Of a DNA stretch of 64,000 nucleotides, positions 22,062 to 33,632 are shown one piece after another. A program made the position numbers and the translations under genes. Within the stretch, counting starts at the first letter, position 1; every line of letters starts with the position of its first letter. This DNA is from Proteles cristata cristata (Eukaryota; Chordata; Mammalia; Carnivora; Hyaenidae), in contig JAESUZ010001294.1 in assembly GCA_017311185.1 (NCBI GenBank), positions 992,001 through 1,056,000 of the forward strand, in the 5' to 3' direction. The notes beneath the pieces are model-generated. The model searched no databases and was not told the DNA's origin. It saw nothing but the letters and a program-made list of their open reading frames with translations.

Positions 22062-22274
22062 GGGGCATCTGGGTGTCTCAGTCGGTTAAGCATCCAACCT
22101 TGAGTTTTGGCTCAGGTCATGATCTCAAGGTTCGTGGGATCGAGTCCTACATTGGGCTCTCTGCTAATGCTGCAGAGCCTGCTTGGGATTCTCTCTCCCT
22201 CTCTCTCGCCCATCCCTCCTTGCTCTCTCTCTTTCTCTTTCTCTCAGAAATAAATAAACACTATTTTTAAAATA
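22062..22274 (+). mobile_element. CAN-SINE
   Basis: Head 'ggggcatctgggtgtctcag', 'gctcaggtcatgatctcaag', 'gctctctgctaatgctgcag', (CT)n with 'ctctctttctctttctctca', tail 'gaaataaataaacactattt'. Flanking duplication is not clear. Confidence 0.92.
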
Positions 22275-23129
22275 ACAAATAGAAAAAAGGAAAGAATGAA
22301 GAAATAAAGTAATGGATATTTTGCAATAAAAAAAGATTATACCTAGGTCAGTCATGCTGGGGTGGTCTATCTCCCCCTACAGGTGAGACAGGGAAAGACA
22401 GCACTAGCAAGCAACACATGGGCTCTACTGCAGTGTGTCTGGTACTGTTCCCTCTTAACAGGCCGATCTCACATCTGCCTCATCTGTAGCAACAAAGACC
22501 GGCTCCATTTTGCTCACTGCTCTACCCCAGCGCTGTGTCCCACACATCAAGGCACTCAGTCTTTATTAAAGGAATGGAGGCAGGAAGCCTGCACACCAGG
22601 AGGCCTGAGGGTGGCCCTGCTCCCGCAGGCAAATCAGCACCCTGCATGTTGAGGTCTCCTACACTTGGATGCTCCTCTTTGTTTTCACCCTGTGTTAACT
22701 AACATTTGATTCTCCCGCGCATCGAGTAAACTGTTTCAGTTTGAAGGTGATCTTAGAATATTCTGTGCCTGCTTGAGAAAGGACCCCTGGGGAAATCCTT
22801 TTGTAACAGGAAATTTTTAAAAGTGTTTTCTTACTAGTGGCTCAAACCACTGTTGCTTACAGAGACTGTTTCTAGGGGGAGAAGCACTGCCTAGAAACTG
22901 TGACCCAGAAAAAAGGATAAATGTATCTAAGATCCAACACGATGCTGAATGGTTAAACGCTATCACCTCTGGTTTCAGTCTGTAGCTGGGCCACTGAAGT
23001 AACTTCTGTTATTTTAGAAGAAACACCTACAATGCTTGCTTGGTCTTTTCTTGCAGAACTGCATCTCCAGGGCAAATCGGCCTCTGGACAGAGCCCACAC
23101 AGAATGTGAATGGACAGGGGCAAAGAGTA
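22275..23129. other. Unannotated sequence
   Basis: No repeat recognised. A 96-aa plus frame at 22362-22652 (cysteine-rich by chance) has no domain I can name. Confidence 0.4.
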
Positions 23130-23153
23130 ACTGACTCTAAGAAATGCAGATCA

Positions 23154-23372
23154 GGGGTGCCTGCATGGGCTCAGCTGGTTAAGCTTCCAACTCATGGTTT
23201 CGGCTCAGGTCATGATCTCATGGTTTATGACTTTGAGCCCCGCATCTGGCTCTGCACTGACAGTGTGGAGCCTGCTTGGGATTCTCTGTCTCCCTCTCTC
23301 TGCCCTTCCCCTGCTTGCTCTTTCTCTCTCTCTCAAAAAGTAGATAAATAAACTTAAAAACAAAACAAAAAA
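23154..23372 (+). mobile_element. CAN-SINE inside LINE-1
   Basis: Head 'ggggtgcctgcatgggctca', body to 'ctctctcaaaaagtagataa' and an A-rich tail with 'aaacaaaacaaaaaaa'. Target-site duplication aagaaatgcagatca (23139-23153) and aagaaatgcagctca (23373-23387), one mismatch. The duplicated word is LINE-1 ORF2 sequence. Confidence 0.95.
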
Positions 23373-23994
23373 AAGAAATGCAGCTCAAAGCCCCAGTAAG
23401 ATACCCCCTCACACCTGCTAGAATGGCTATGATCAAACGGGCAGATAACAAGTGGGGGCAAGGATGCAGAGGCTGCCGAGTGATTTGAACCCTCACGTGT
23501 TGCTGATGGGTATGTTAAACGGTGCAGCTGCTTTGGAAAATAGTTTGGAGTCCCGTGAAAGGTGGAGTGAGCACATGACTCAGCAATTCCCCTCCCAAGT
23601 GTGTCTCTCAGGGAAAGGAAAACACACATTCACACAAAACCTTACACATGAGCATTCAGAGCGGCATTATTCATAATAGCCAAAAAGGGAACCCAACCCA
23701 AGGACCATCAACAGGTGAGCGGAAAAGGAAGGTGGCACATCCATATCATGGGACGTGATTTCGCAATAAAACTGAAGGATATACTGACACACGCAATGAC
23801 GTGGATAAACTCTGAAAACGTTATCTTCAGTGAAAGAAGGTAGTCACAAAAGACCACGTATTTCATAATTCCATTTATGTGACATATCCAGAGCAGGCAA
23901 ATCTATAGAGACAGAAAATAGATCAGTGGTTGCCAGGAGTTGGGGGTGAGGGTTTGGGAAGAAGTAGGGCGTGACTGCTAATGGGTATGGACTT

Positions 23995-24233
23995 TCTTTT
24001 TTTTTAATATGAAAAAACATTTAATGCTTCTTTTTGAAAGAGAGAGAGAGAGAGAAAGAGAGAGTGTAAGCGAGGGAGGGGCAGAGAGAGAGAGGGAGCC
24101 ACAGAATCCAAAGCAGGCTCCAGGCTCTGAGCTGTCAGCACAGAGCCCGATGTGGGGCTCGAACTCATGCACTGTGAGATCATGACCTGAGCTGAAGTTG
24201 CATGCTTAACTGACTGAGCCACCCAGGCGCCCC
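23995..24233 (-). mobile_element. CAN-SINE inside the LINE-1 3' UTR
   Basis: The minus-strand head ends at 24233 ('ggggcgcctgggtggctcag'), with (GA)n at 24041-24065 and a long A-rich tail. Flanks tgggtatgga and tgggtacaag are a weak duplication. The LINE-1 3' UTR resumes at 24234. Confidence 0.93.
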
Positions 24234-24584
24234 TGGGTACAAGCTGTTTGGGGTAATGAAAATGTTAGCAAATTGATAATGGTGATGGTCACACAACTTT
24301 GTGACTACAGCACAAGCTATTGAACTGTACAATTTCAGTGTGTGAGTTGTATGTGATGTGACATATCTCAATAAAGTTGTTATAAAAAAAAAAAGAGTAG
24401 GTAAGGTGGAACACAGAAGAGAAACAGGGACAAAGTTCAACCATCAAGGGAGGGCCAGACTGTCCCGGAACTTGGTGACAGAGAGGTTCAAGGTAGTACC
24501 AGAATCACGATTTATTTTAGTTCTCCCTTTGTTGTGCATGTGTGGGGGGACATGTATTATTAAGCCAACTCTTTGGAAATGATA

Positions 24585-24775
24585 AATCTGGCAGCCATTA
24601 GCCACATGGGGTTATTTAGATATTAATGATCAAAAATGAAATAAAATTGGAACTTCAGTTTCTCGGTTGCATGAGCCACATTCTGAGTGTTCAACGGCCA
24701 CATGTGGTTCTTGGTAGTCACACAGTACAGATGTGAACCATTTCTACCATTAAATTCTTATCAGACTACGGTGCT
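24585..24775. mobile_element. hAT-type MER DNA transposon fossil
   Basis: 'gccattagccacatggggtt', 'cagtttctcggttgcatgag', 'ccacattctgagtgttcaac' and 'ggccacatgtggttcttggt' match the same MER group as at 16.5 kb, in the opposite direction. Family name left open. Confidence 0.6.
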
Positions 24776-24842
24776 CTAGGTGGCTTGTGCGGCTGCTTGG
24801 CGGGGGTCCATTATTCCCACCAATCCTTTTCGCTCTCTTTAA

Positions 24843-25048
24843 TTTTTTTTTTTAGTATTACTTATTTTTGAGAGGGGGGGCAGGAATGGGGGAGGGGCAG
24901 AGACGAGGGAGACACAGAATCCGAAGCAACCTCCAGGGTCCGGAGCTGTTAGGACAGAGCCCGATGTGGGGCTTGAACACACAATCTGTGAGATCATGAC
25001 CCGGGCTGAAGTTGGACGCTCAACCGACTGAGCCGCTCAGACACTCCC
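24843..25048 (-). mobile_element. CAN-SINE
   Basis: The minus-strand head ends at 25048 ('gggagtgtctgagcggctca', mutated). The body is typical and a G7 run lies at 24876-24882. Exact 11-bp target-site duplication gctctctttaa at 24832-24842 and 25054-25064. Confidence 0.93.
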
Positions 25049-25064
25049 TTTATGCTCTCTTTAA

Positions 25065-26160
25065 AGCCTAGAGTTAAAAGAACTCTTTCAGGCATTGTTG
25101 CAGGTAAGAATCTGTGCCCGGGCCAGGCAAAAAAGCAGGTCCCTGCAAAGGACAGAGCCGCAGCCAACCTATTCCCATAAGGGTGTGTCACTCGACCCAC
25201 ACACCGTTCATTGCTAGGTCCTGCTGGGGTATGGGATGCTTTTTATTTCTTAAAAAAACAACACAAAACCAAGCAAAGTAAGAAACAGAAGAATTCCAAT
25301 ATAGTTTTTACAATACCGGTGGAATAATAAACAGCTCTTTAATGTTCTGAGCTGTGAGATTAAGCCCCTACGGGAAGAGGAGGGAAGATAAATCAATATT
25401 TACCAGTAGTCCTTATCCTACATTAAATATTAGCTTAAACCTAAAACCCATGTTTTTTGTCGCTGCCTCTCCTTAAGCCCACATTTCACCGGTCTCTTGC
25501 TCTTGTAGAGAAAGAATCATTTCAGAAGCGGTGGGGAATATCTGAACAATGTCCATGACATACGCTTTAGCGTCTTCTTAAATAGTTACTGTAAACGTAG
25601 CGACTGCCAGAATGAAGTGCCTGATTGAAACGGTTCAACTTTTGCACCACAGCAACACGGAAAGGTCAGTGGGAGTCACTGATATTACTACTAACGCTGT
25701 AAAATGAAGAGTAATTGGCTAGAATTTTTGAAAACCCATGAGCTGAAGTGGGGTTCTTGCATTTCATAGATTTGCGTTAAGCCTCAAAACTAGAGACATC
25801 AGCAGCTGCCGTTAGGCCTACACGGACATAATCCACATCTCCACAGCAGAGGAAGAGCATGCTGGGGGTAGAAGCTACCACTTGTTCGGCTGGCCCAACC
25901 GCACCCTGGTCTCCTAGCTGCTGGGAAAGGAGCATAATTCAGTCTCCAGAGAAGCCAGAAGAAGGTCTCAGTAGGGAATGTGGAGCCAAAACCCAGGTCA
26001 TTATAGAACATTGGCTGGATAGTCCTATCGCATAGTAAAATATTCACGGATATCACCCACCCTGGGGTCTCCGGTAAAGATCCTTTATAAACACTAAGTG
26101 AATAAAATTCCCAACACCGTCTCATGGGGGGTGTATATTAAATACCAAGCTTTTCTTATC
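25065..26160. other. Unannotated single-copy-like sequence
   Basis: About 1.1 kb without recognised repeat. A 108-aa minus frame (25799-26125) has no domain I recognise. Confidence 0.45.
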
Positions 26161-26245
26161 AATGGTCAGGCTAAGCCCTGAGAGGTGAAATAACTTGCCT
26201 TAAATCACGGCGTGCCAGGAGGAGCCCAGGTGTGCTGGCATCTGA
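26161..26245 (-). mobile_element. MIR fragment
   Basis: 'cctgagaggtgaaataactt' and 'gccttaaatcacggcg' are the reverse complement of the MIR core (aagttacttaacctctcagg). Short. Confidence 0.5.
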
Positions 26246-26989
26246 CGTGCTTTGTGAAACTTCATTATAATTTGTATAGAATACAACAAGAAGTACAGTT
26301 GTGATCCAAAGAATTTTGGAAGTTAAGCGGTTATTTAATCAAAGTCACTTGAATGATTTATGGTTGGAAGGATCAAAGAATTAATGTTACAAAATTAAGC
26401 AAAAGCCAAAATGAAAGCAGTGCGGGGAGGAGAGGATTTGGTTTTCCCACGTTTTAATTCTTTTGTGAAAGCGAACCCAACAAATGCTTGAATATTTGCA
26501 GTGAAAGTAAATCTTCTCCTGCACGTACCCCCCAACCCCCACCCCCCGCCCCCCGGGAGGAAGGGAATATGACAATAAAATTGGTGTTGTTCAACTCAGT
26601 GAGAAGACCTTGGGCCTTTTAAAGGTCTCCTAATCCTCCCATCGTCTGCTCAGAAGGGGAGATATCTACTCCTCTTCCTTCAGTCCTCTAAGCCGAAAGT
26701 TGAGAGATAGAGGCTGGTGTTTCCAACTCTTCCTCAGCCCAACACCAAGCATCCCTGATGTGGCCAGTTCCATAAACAACACACAGCCAGCATAGCTTTC
26801 TTCCCCTTCCTCCTTGTCCTCTGCCCCCAGCTTCCCAGAATTTGGCCCCCTCTTCATCTGACTCGCTCCACTGGGAACAGAGGCCATGTTTTATTTCCCC
26901 TCCTCTCCTGCAAGGAAACCTGGCTCTTTTTTATGCAACTCTCACAACTGTTTGTAATCCAGGCAGTATTACTCATACCTTCGCACGAT
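26246..26989. other. Unannotated sequence with C-rich tract
   Basis: No repeat recognised except the C-rich tract at 26528-26555. The right third may include upstream L2 sequence. Confidence 0.4.
26528..26555. repeat. C-rich low-complexity tract
   Basis: Four C runs of 5-6 or more separated by aa, a and g. On the minus strand this gives four G5-G6 runs with 1-2 nt loops. Confidence 0.9.
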
Positions 26990-27235
26990 ATCATCTTGGT
27001 GCAAAGGCCTCCTCTCACCACGTAATTTCACAGAGCACCACTCACACCTTCTCTCTCTAGCTGTTTCTTCCTGTTCAACTCTTCTTCAAGGCAGTTATTA
27101 TCCTTGCCACTCTGTCTGCCGCATGAGGACAGGGACTCCTGCCTCGGCCCCTGCTATGTTCCTGGTGCCTAGTCAGTATCTGTCTTTCCAGCAGATACTT
27201 AGGGAATCAATGCGTGGGATGAACAAATAAGTGTC
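26990..27235 (+). mobile_element. LINE-2 3' end fragment
   Basis: 'catgaggacagggactcctg', 'gttcctggtgcctagtcagt' and 'tcaatgcgtgggatgaac' follow the L2 3' terminus (tgagggcagggact, cctagaacagtgcctgg, gttgaatgaa). Confidence 0.65.
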
Positions 27236-27278
27236 ATTCATTGGGAAAGCATTTACCAAGCACCTAATCATAATTTCT

Positions 27279-27513
27279 TTTCTTTTCTTTTCTTTTTTAA
27301 ATGTTTTTATGTATTTCTAGAAAAGAGAGAGAGAGAGAGACAGTGTGAGCAGGGGAGGGTCAGAGAGAGAGGGAGTCACAGACTGAAACAGTCTCCAGGC
27401 TCTGAGCTGGCAGTCAGCAGAAAGCCCGACGCGGGGCTCGAACCCACGAACCGCGAGATCATGACTCAAGTGAAAGTCGGACGCTTAACCGACTAAGCCA
27501 CCCAGACGCCCCT
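27279..27513 (-). mobile_element. CAN-SINE with exact 18-bp duplication
   Basis: The minus-strand head ends at 27513 ('ggggcgtctgggtggcttag'). The long tail contains a (TTTTC)n run at 27279-27296 on the plus strand. The target-site duplication cacctaatcataatttct is exact at 27261-27278 and 27514-27531. Confidence 0.97.
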
Positions 27514-27639
27514 CACCTAATCATAATTTCTACCAATTGCTGAGTGTGGAGAGTACTTTCAGCAAGCTCATTGGGAATGCCATCAACATAATGATTTTCT
27601 GTCTGTGGGCAATATTCCATTTTTAATCAGTAGAAAGTC

Positions 27640-27870
27640 TCCTGCAAAGAACCGTAATGTAAACTGTGTACTTTGTGTGATAATGATGTGTCAATGCGGG
27701 TTTATTAGTTGTATTAGTTGTAACAAATGTGCCACTTGGGTGGGGGATATTGACGGTGGGGGAGGCCACGCATGGGTCATGGGGTGGGGTATATGAGAAA
27801 TCTCTGTATCTTCCTCTCAATATTGTTGTGAACCTAAATCTGCTTTTAAAAAGAGTTTTAAAAGGAGAGT
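27640..27870 (+). mobile_element. Ancient LINE-1 3' UTR end
   Basis: 'aatgtaaactgtgtactttg', 'tgataatgatgtgtcaatgc', 'gtaacaaatgtgccacttgg', 'gagaaatctctgtatcttcc' and 'ttgtgaacctaaatctgctt' are the well-known end of L1MB/L1MC-type 3' UTRs. Confidence 0.8.
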
Positions 27871-27877
27871 CCCCTGA

Positions 27878-28087
27878 GGCGCCTGGGGGGCTCAGTTGGT
27901 TAAGCATCCGACTTTGGCTCAGGTCATGATCTCATGGTTTGTGGGTTCAAGCCCTGCGTCAGGCTCTGTGCTGACAACTCAGAGCCTGGAGCTTGTTTTC
28001 TGATTCTGTGTCTCCCTCTCTCTCTGACCCTCCCCTGCTCACACTGTCTCACTCTCTCTTTCTTTCAAAAATAAATAAATAAATAAG
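27878..28087 (+). mobile_element. CAN-SINE
   Basis: Head 'ggcgcctggggggctcagtt', box B 'gggttcaagccctgc', (CT)n and tail 'aaaaataaataaataaataa'. It lies at the 3' end of the old LINE-1 fragment. Confidence 0.95.
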
Positions 28088-28838
28088 GGTTATTATCTTA
28101 CCTTCTCTTCTCACCAGCCTGGAAAGCTTATAACTTCTACCAATGTAGGTATTAGAATGATTCCTACTGTGTTTATTTTAATTTTAAGAATATCCGTAAT
28201 ATTTCTGCACTGTAGCCTGCTGGAGAAAAAATTCTTTTTAAAGCCAATAAAACACCCCAACGACCAGATTTAAATGCTTTCATTTAATCTAAATAAGCCA
28301 GTTGTGCAGCATGGTAGATGAATCCCCCAAATAAGTAACAGATGGTAAGCTTTCCGGGGAAAGTAGCTTCAGACTTAACATCTAAGTGGAACCAACTACT
28401 TTTCTTAGTGAAGAATCTATTTGAAAGTTCTCAGGAAATTTCACATCAAGGGTTTTCTATGGGCTAGAGGATATAGTATGGTGTGTGTCTGATATGGTGA
28501 AAGCAGCCAATAAAATATATGGGGTTTAGATTCCAACAGACCCAGGTATGACGTCTAGCTCAGACATGTAAAGTTAACGTGTAATAATTGTTTGGTCTCT
28601 GGTTGACTTCAATCCACTTACAAGCTAACGAGTTAAACTACTGCAGGCAGAAGACGTGTGATTCCCATGTCAGAGACCAAAAGCTTTAGGACTCACAGCC
28701 CAGCAAGTAGAATGGACATGAGCACTTCCCTCCATTCAGTTAGCCTTATGGCCAAGTCCAAGGGGACAAGGTGGAGCAGTCCAGATAGATGGTGCACATG
28801 CAGTGGGTTTGCACTGCTACTGAGGGACAGTGCACTTC
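28088..28838. other. Unannotated sequence
   Basis: AT-rich, no recognised repeat or exon. Confidence 0.45.
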
Positions 28839-28848
28839 GGGAACACAC

Positions 28849-29036
28849 TGTTTAAGTTTATGTATTTATTTTGAGAGAGACAGTGCAAGTTAGGAAGGGG
28901 CAGAGAGAAGGAGACAGAATCCCAAGCAGGCTCCATGCTGTCCACACAGAGCCCTGAACTCATGAAACCATAAGATCATAACCTGAGCCAATATCAAGAG
29001 TTGGAGGCTTAAATGAATGAGCCACTCAGGCGCTCT
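28849..29036 (-). mobile_element. CAN-SINE, older variant
   Basis: The minus-strand head is altered ('agcgcctgagtggctcattc'), the body 'aatcccaagcaggctccatg' lacks the ctgagctgtcagcac block, and the tail is AAATACATAAACTTAAA. Exact 10-bp duplication gggaacacac at 28839-28848 and 29037-29046. Confidence 0.93.
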
Positions 29037-29318
29037 GGGAACACACGGCTTTCAAAGCAAGCAGTAAGCAAGTCTATCCTTTGTTCTGGAGGGAGCCCTC
29101 ATTTCTCAGGGCTGCTCACTGAAAACACAACCCTGAAGAGTGGCTCAGGTAAAAAGCAGTCATGGTCTCATATTCTTGGCATAGATGTGTAAGAGCATAA
29201 GATAGCCCTGGACTGTCTCCCAATATTACTACGATTAAACTACGCACCACAGTGCTTACAACATGGCACCCAAAATGCTAAGTCTTTCTTTCCTCCCTTT
29301 GTCTCCAAAAGGCATCCT

Positions 29319-29537
29319 CTTTTTTCTTTTTAATGTTTTATTTATTTCTGATAGACAGAGAGAGACAGCGTGAGTAGGGGAGGGTCAGAGAGAGAGGGAG
29401 ACACAGAATCTGAAACAGGCTCCAGGCTCTGAGCTGTCAGCACACAGCCCAACTCAGGGCTGGAACCTATGAGCTGTGAGATCATGACCTGAGCCAAAGT
29501 CAGATGCCCAACCGACTGAGCCACCCAGGCGGCCCCC
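29319..29537 (-). mobile_element. CAN-SINE
   Basis: The minus-strand head ends at about 29537 ('ggccgcctgggtggctcagt'). Body and AAATAAAACATTAAAAAG tail are standard. Duplication not clear. Confidence 0.93.
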
Positions 29538-29664
29538 CAACATTTTTAAAAATCTGTCACCACTCAAAGAATACCAAAATGTGTGAGCTGGAAAGCATTT
29601 TGGAAAACAAATGGTTGTGAAATTTTAGGAAGCTATTACAAATTACACACACAGACAATTTTTT

Positions 29665-29815
29665 TTTAATGAATAGAGAAGTGTTTCATATAATGTTAAA
29701 AGAAAAAGCAGGATCCTAATTTTTTTAATATCCAAAAATACTTTACATATGTAGGATATTTTTCTGTATTTTACAAATTCTACAATGAAAAGGTGTTATA
29801 TTACCTCTATTCAGA
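29665..29815 (+). mobile_element. Ancient LINE-1 3' UTR fragment
   Basis: 'agtgtttcatataatgttaa', 'aagaaaaagcaggatcctaa', 'tttctgtattttacaaattc' and 'tacaatgaaaaggtgttat' are typical of old LINE-1 3' ends. Confidence 0.55.
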
Positions 29816-29828
29816 CCAAATGGATGCA

Positions 29829-29960
29829 GGGGCACCTGGGTGGCTCAGTTGGTTAACTGAGTCCCACTCATGATCTCAGCTCAGGTCTTACTCTCAGGGT
29901 TGTGAGTTCAAGCCCCACGTTGGGTTCCATGCTGGGCATAGAGCCTACTTTAAGAAAAAG
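29829..29960 (+). mobile_element. Short CAN-SINE variant
   Basis: Head 'ggggcacctgggtggctcag' with 'gggttgtgagttcaagcccc', then 'gggcatagagcctactttaa' and a short A-rich tail. No (CT)n body, so it is a short-form copy like the one at 11.1 kb but with a different middle. Confidence 0.88.
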
Positions 29961-29984
29961 GCAAAAATGTTTTAGTTCGGCCCC

Positions 29985-30100
29985 TCCAGCTCACAGATGA
30001 GGAACTGAGAAGCAGACAGGTTAAATGGCCTCCCTAGACCCTTGGCAGGTCCTTTGCAGAGCTGGTACTGGGTGTATATCCTCTGGTTTCCAGTGCTTCA
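29985..30100 (-). mobile_element. MIR fragment
   Basis: 'cagatgaggaactgagaagc' and 'gacaggttaaatggcctccc' are antisense MIR core, with decay to the right. Confidence 0.55.
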
Positions 30101-30310
30101 GAGGATTTTCAAGGGGCAGTGGAGCTGGATATGGAGGGTCTGGTCAGGGTAATCATGACCTCTGAACTTGAGCAAAGCAGTTTGTTGTCTATTGAATGAT
30201 TGATGGAAGCTGAACTCAAGTTCATCCACCCATATGGACATGAGGGAGAAGATGAGTTCCTTCAGGCGTGAGCTTTTGATGGTAAGCCACTCATTGTTAG
30301 TAGTTGGCAG

Positions 30311-30521
30311 TGGGGTGCCTGGGCAGCTCAATCGGTTGAGCATCCCGACTTCCCCTCAGGTCATGAACTTGTGGATCACGACGAGTTCGAGCCCCACGTT
30401 GGGCTCTGTGCTAACAGCTCAGACCCCAAAGGCTGCTTCGGATTCTGTGTCTCCCTCTCTCTCTGTCCTTCCCCTGCTTGCACTCTGTATCTCTGTCTCT
30501 CTATAAAGTTAAAAAAAAAAA
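30311..30521 (+). mobile_element. CAN-SINE
   Basis: Head 'ggggtgcctgggcagctcaa', box B 'gagttcgagccccacgttgg', (CT)n and 'ataaagttaaaaaaaaaaaa' tail. Flanks agttggcag (30302-30310) and agttgtcag (30522-30530), one mismatch. Confidence 0.94.
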
Positions 30522-30530
30522 AGTTGTCAG

Positions 30531-31084
30531 CCAACTGAGATGTGGCTTAACCCAGGGCAAAACAAAGCCCTGAGACTCCAATAGGCAGGACTTGAGGTTG
30601 GGCTCTGGCACAAACCCCTGTCGGGTTGGCTTCAGCCTGAGCTATCTGAATTACTTGTCTAGACAGTTCGCATTTCCCTGGGTAATTAAGTGGCCCTCCT
30701 TCTTCCTGAGCAATGTTCACGACTCACGTAACACATCTTTCTCACTCACGTACTTATCTCTTCCCCCCTGCCCCACTATTATTTTCAAATGACACTTTTG
30801 TGCCTTTGTACTTTCTATTTTACTTGGTGGTGGCAATGACTTGGCCATTTACTATTTCAGGAGAAGAGCCTCACGTAGGTTATTAAAAGATCTAACTGGG
30901 GTATTGGTCAGTTAGCTCAGCTGAGTTAGAGGAGGCTGGCTGGAGCAGCCTGGGGTTCATCTCTTCACATCTGACAGTATAATTCTGGTCCCGCTTCCAT
31001 GGGGAGTGCATTTGGGGAGGGCCTCTGGCTTTCTGACACCTGCTACCAACAATGCAAGTTAACATTCCAACCTGAGTCCGGGCT
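30531..31084. other. Unannotated sequence
   Basis: No recognised repeat or exon. Confidence 0.4.
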
Positions 31085-31200
31085 TTTCTCTAGGCATGAA
31101 GGATATGGAGACCAAAGATGTGATGCCTGCCTTCATGGGCTTTGGGGGTCTAGAGGGAGGTAGATAAAGTCCACAGTGACAGTTCATTGAGGTAAGTGCT
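31085..31200 (-). mobile_element. LINE-2 fragment
   Basis: 'aggcatgaaggatatggaga', 'tgatgcctgccttcatgggc' and 'tttgggggtctagaggg' match the antisense L2 3' region (ggatacagagatgaataa, ccctgccctcaagg). Confidence 0.55.
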
Positions 31201-33584
31201 GGGAACTGCACAACTCTTCCCCACTTCTCACCCCCCACCTTTCAAATTTTAGGACAATGGAGGGAGCAGTGAGCGTCCCTAGCTGAGACCTTACCTCAGG
31301 CGGAGATCTGTGTGTGGTTGGAGCAAAACATACAGCTGAGTATAGGTTTTTGATGTGCACTCTTGAAGAACCTTGATTTCTGCCACAGAGTCCCCTAAAA
31401 ATAGTAGCTTATGGGAAAACGAAGGACCAAGCACTAAAACCTATGCACCTTTGTGACCAGAGGCCAGCAAAAACAATATGGTTCCTAGGATGTAATTTAA
31501 CACCCCAAGGAGGAAGCTCAGAGTTCTGGAGTCTGTTTCAAGGGATATTAGAAACGTACAAAAACCAGAGAGGGGCGGTGCTGGCTTGTGGGTGTTGAGG
31601 CAAGATGGTGAAGCAGAGCTCTTAGCCACAGGGCAGCCATTTGAGGGTGCAGAAGGTGCACTTCTCCAGGAGGGTCCCTACATAGGCACTCGTTTTTAAT
31701 GTGCTTAAAATAGATCTCAAAAAGCTCTTGCCAATGCAGCACTCATTCAGTGGGAGGGTTTTGGGTTTTTGGGGGTTTTTAAAAATATATTTTGGTCCTG
31801 TGGAAGTTTATAATTCCACTTCCATTATCCCACATCCTCCTGTCTTGGAAAAATCACAGATGAATCGATTTAACTTCCATGATATACTGACATCATTCCT
31901 CCTGTTACGGGTTCATTTGTGACTGACCAAGGTCACAACGACATGACGGCTGAGTCTGGAGCGCACAAACCCCATGAAGCTGGCAGAGAGGTCTGGCCAC
32001 AGTCTTGGGTCAGTCTGAAGCAGGAAAGACTACCTGATCTTCAAGTGACTCTAAGTGATGGAAATGAAAAGACTAAAAACGATGGGGATTGTGGGATACA
32101 GTGGGATTGCATCCTACATGCAACCTGAGGGTTTACTGAATTCCATCGTTTTGTGTGGATCACATAGTTTTTTAAAACCTTGTCTTGACATTCTTGCATG
32201 GGATGGCAGGTCTAGTGTGTGGCCGATGTGCTGGATGGGACCACTGTCTGGACAAACCTAGGCTTATCAGGCACGGGCATTATCGAGTACAGCCATCCCA
32301 TCAAGACAAACCTGTTCATGGGCTGCTCCTCTTGCAAACACGTAGAGAAATGAGAGAGAGGGAGTCAGGACAACCTGTACTTAACCTGGGCAGGGTGTGG
32401 TGAGAAGTGCTGAACAGATCACTCAACCCAAGGGGTAACACACTGTCCTAAGCTGACACGGCAAATGATCTGGGCTCCAGAAGCGGGGAAAAACCTGAAA
32501 CCCAAATCCTGCTTGCAAAATAGATTTAACTCCCAAGATCTAAACCAGCGAAAGTGCAAATGAAAGGTAAGGAATAAAATGGGTGGCTACTAACTAACCA
32601 ACCATAAACCCGGAGCAGGAATCAACTCTTGACACTGAGCAGAAAAGATACACAATACATTCTTTTGAGTGAAAGAAAACATTCAACAGGACATTGTGGG
32701 CAGGAGCCACATTTGGAAAACAGTCCTGCTTTCCCGCGCCCCACCCCCCCCAGAAACAAACACACAAAAACCATTTGACCAACTTAACTCTTTTTGAAGA
32801 TGGATTTCACATTTCTTTGTTGTTTGCCTCTCAGAACAAAATGATTGTTTACACAAAGAAAATAACGGGCCCAAATTTAGCCCTCTGGACTCAAACTTTG
32901 GACCTCTTCGGACCTCATCATTAAGCCCAAGTGGATCATTATTAATCACTTTGGGGCTGCCAGTGGCTTCCTGCCCTTTCCAAATTGCGGTACTTTCCTT
33001 CTGTAAGATCAGATAACTGTGTTATTTGGCTGTTCATTAAAATTTGCCTTACCTACAAGAAACATATTTTTTCCATCTATGTTTCTGTTCCCATACAAAC
33101 TAGAACCACTTAAATTTCCTCTGCTTTTGCAAAATCTGATTTTCAAGTTGGAAAGTTAGGGTTTTTAGGCTTTTGCTTTTGAGCACCACTTTTCCATTTT
33201 TGCATTTGCTATTTTCATCACACACGTTGCCCCTGTTTGATTTGGCTGTCGACTCCTGGCTGACATTTTCCTCTCATCTTTCTCTTTTTCTCTATCTACT
33301 CTTGCATTTCTGCTCTTTGGTTTCCTTCTCCAAACCCTAAGAACATCCTTTCTAAGTGTATGTCTGTTTCATTTGCTCCCTGTCACAATGTTTAAACAGA
33401 TAACCAACCGCCAGAAAAGGGCAGACTGTTGCCAGCAAAGCAAAAGAGAATAATCATGGAAATGGCATCTCAGTTCAGTGATGGAACAGGATTTTGAGGA
33501 CGTCTGGAAGGAGCTTCCATATCACTTAATGTGAGCCTGGAAGGATGGGAGGTTGGACATAAGGATGGGAATGTGTTTGGGTAA
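31201..33584. other. Long stretch without recognised repeats or genes
   Basis: About 2.4 kb, mixed composition, T-rich around 33000-33360. Frames of 60-90 aa only; none has a recognisable domain or paired splice sites. It is the cleanest single-copy-looking part of the middle of the window. Confidence 0.5.
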
Positions 33585-33632
33585 AGGTAAAAAACAAAAA
33601 CAAAAACAAAACTAATCGAGATTAATATCTCT

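Larger units (their letters stand above)
23130..24391 (+). mobile_element. LINE-1 3' fragment carrying two SINE insertions
   Basis: ORF2 end 'gataccccctcacacctgct', 'gaatggctatgatcaaacgg', 'agcggcattattcataatag', then 3' UTR 'gatcagtggttgccaggagt', 'gaactgtacaatttcagtgt' and 'catatctcaataaagttgtt' plus a poly-A. The flanks aaagagta (23122-23129 and 24392-24399) are an exact 8-bp duplication. SINEs at 23154-23372 and 23995-24233 interrupt it. Apart from these it is about 800 bp. Confidence 0.88.

Noticed and set aside
31201..33584. Possible hidden gene in the long repeat-free stretch
   Set aside because: No frame above 90 aa, no domain and no convincing exon pair. Lack of repeats alone is not evidence of a gene.
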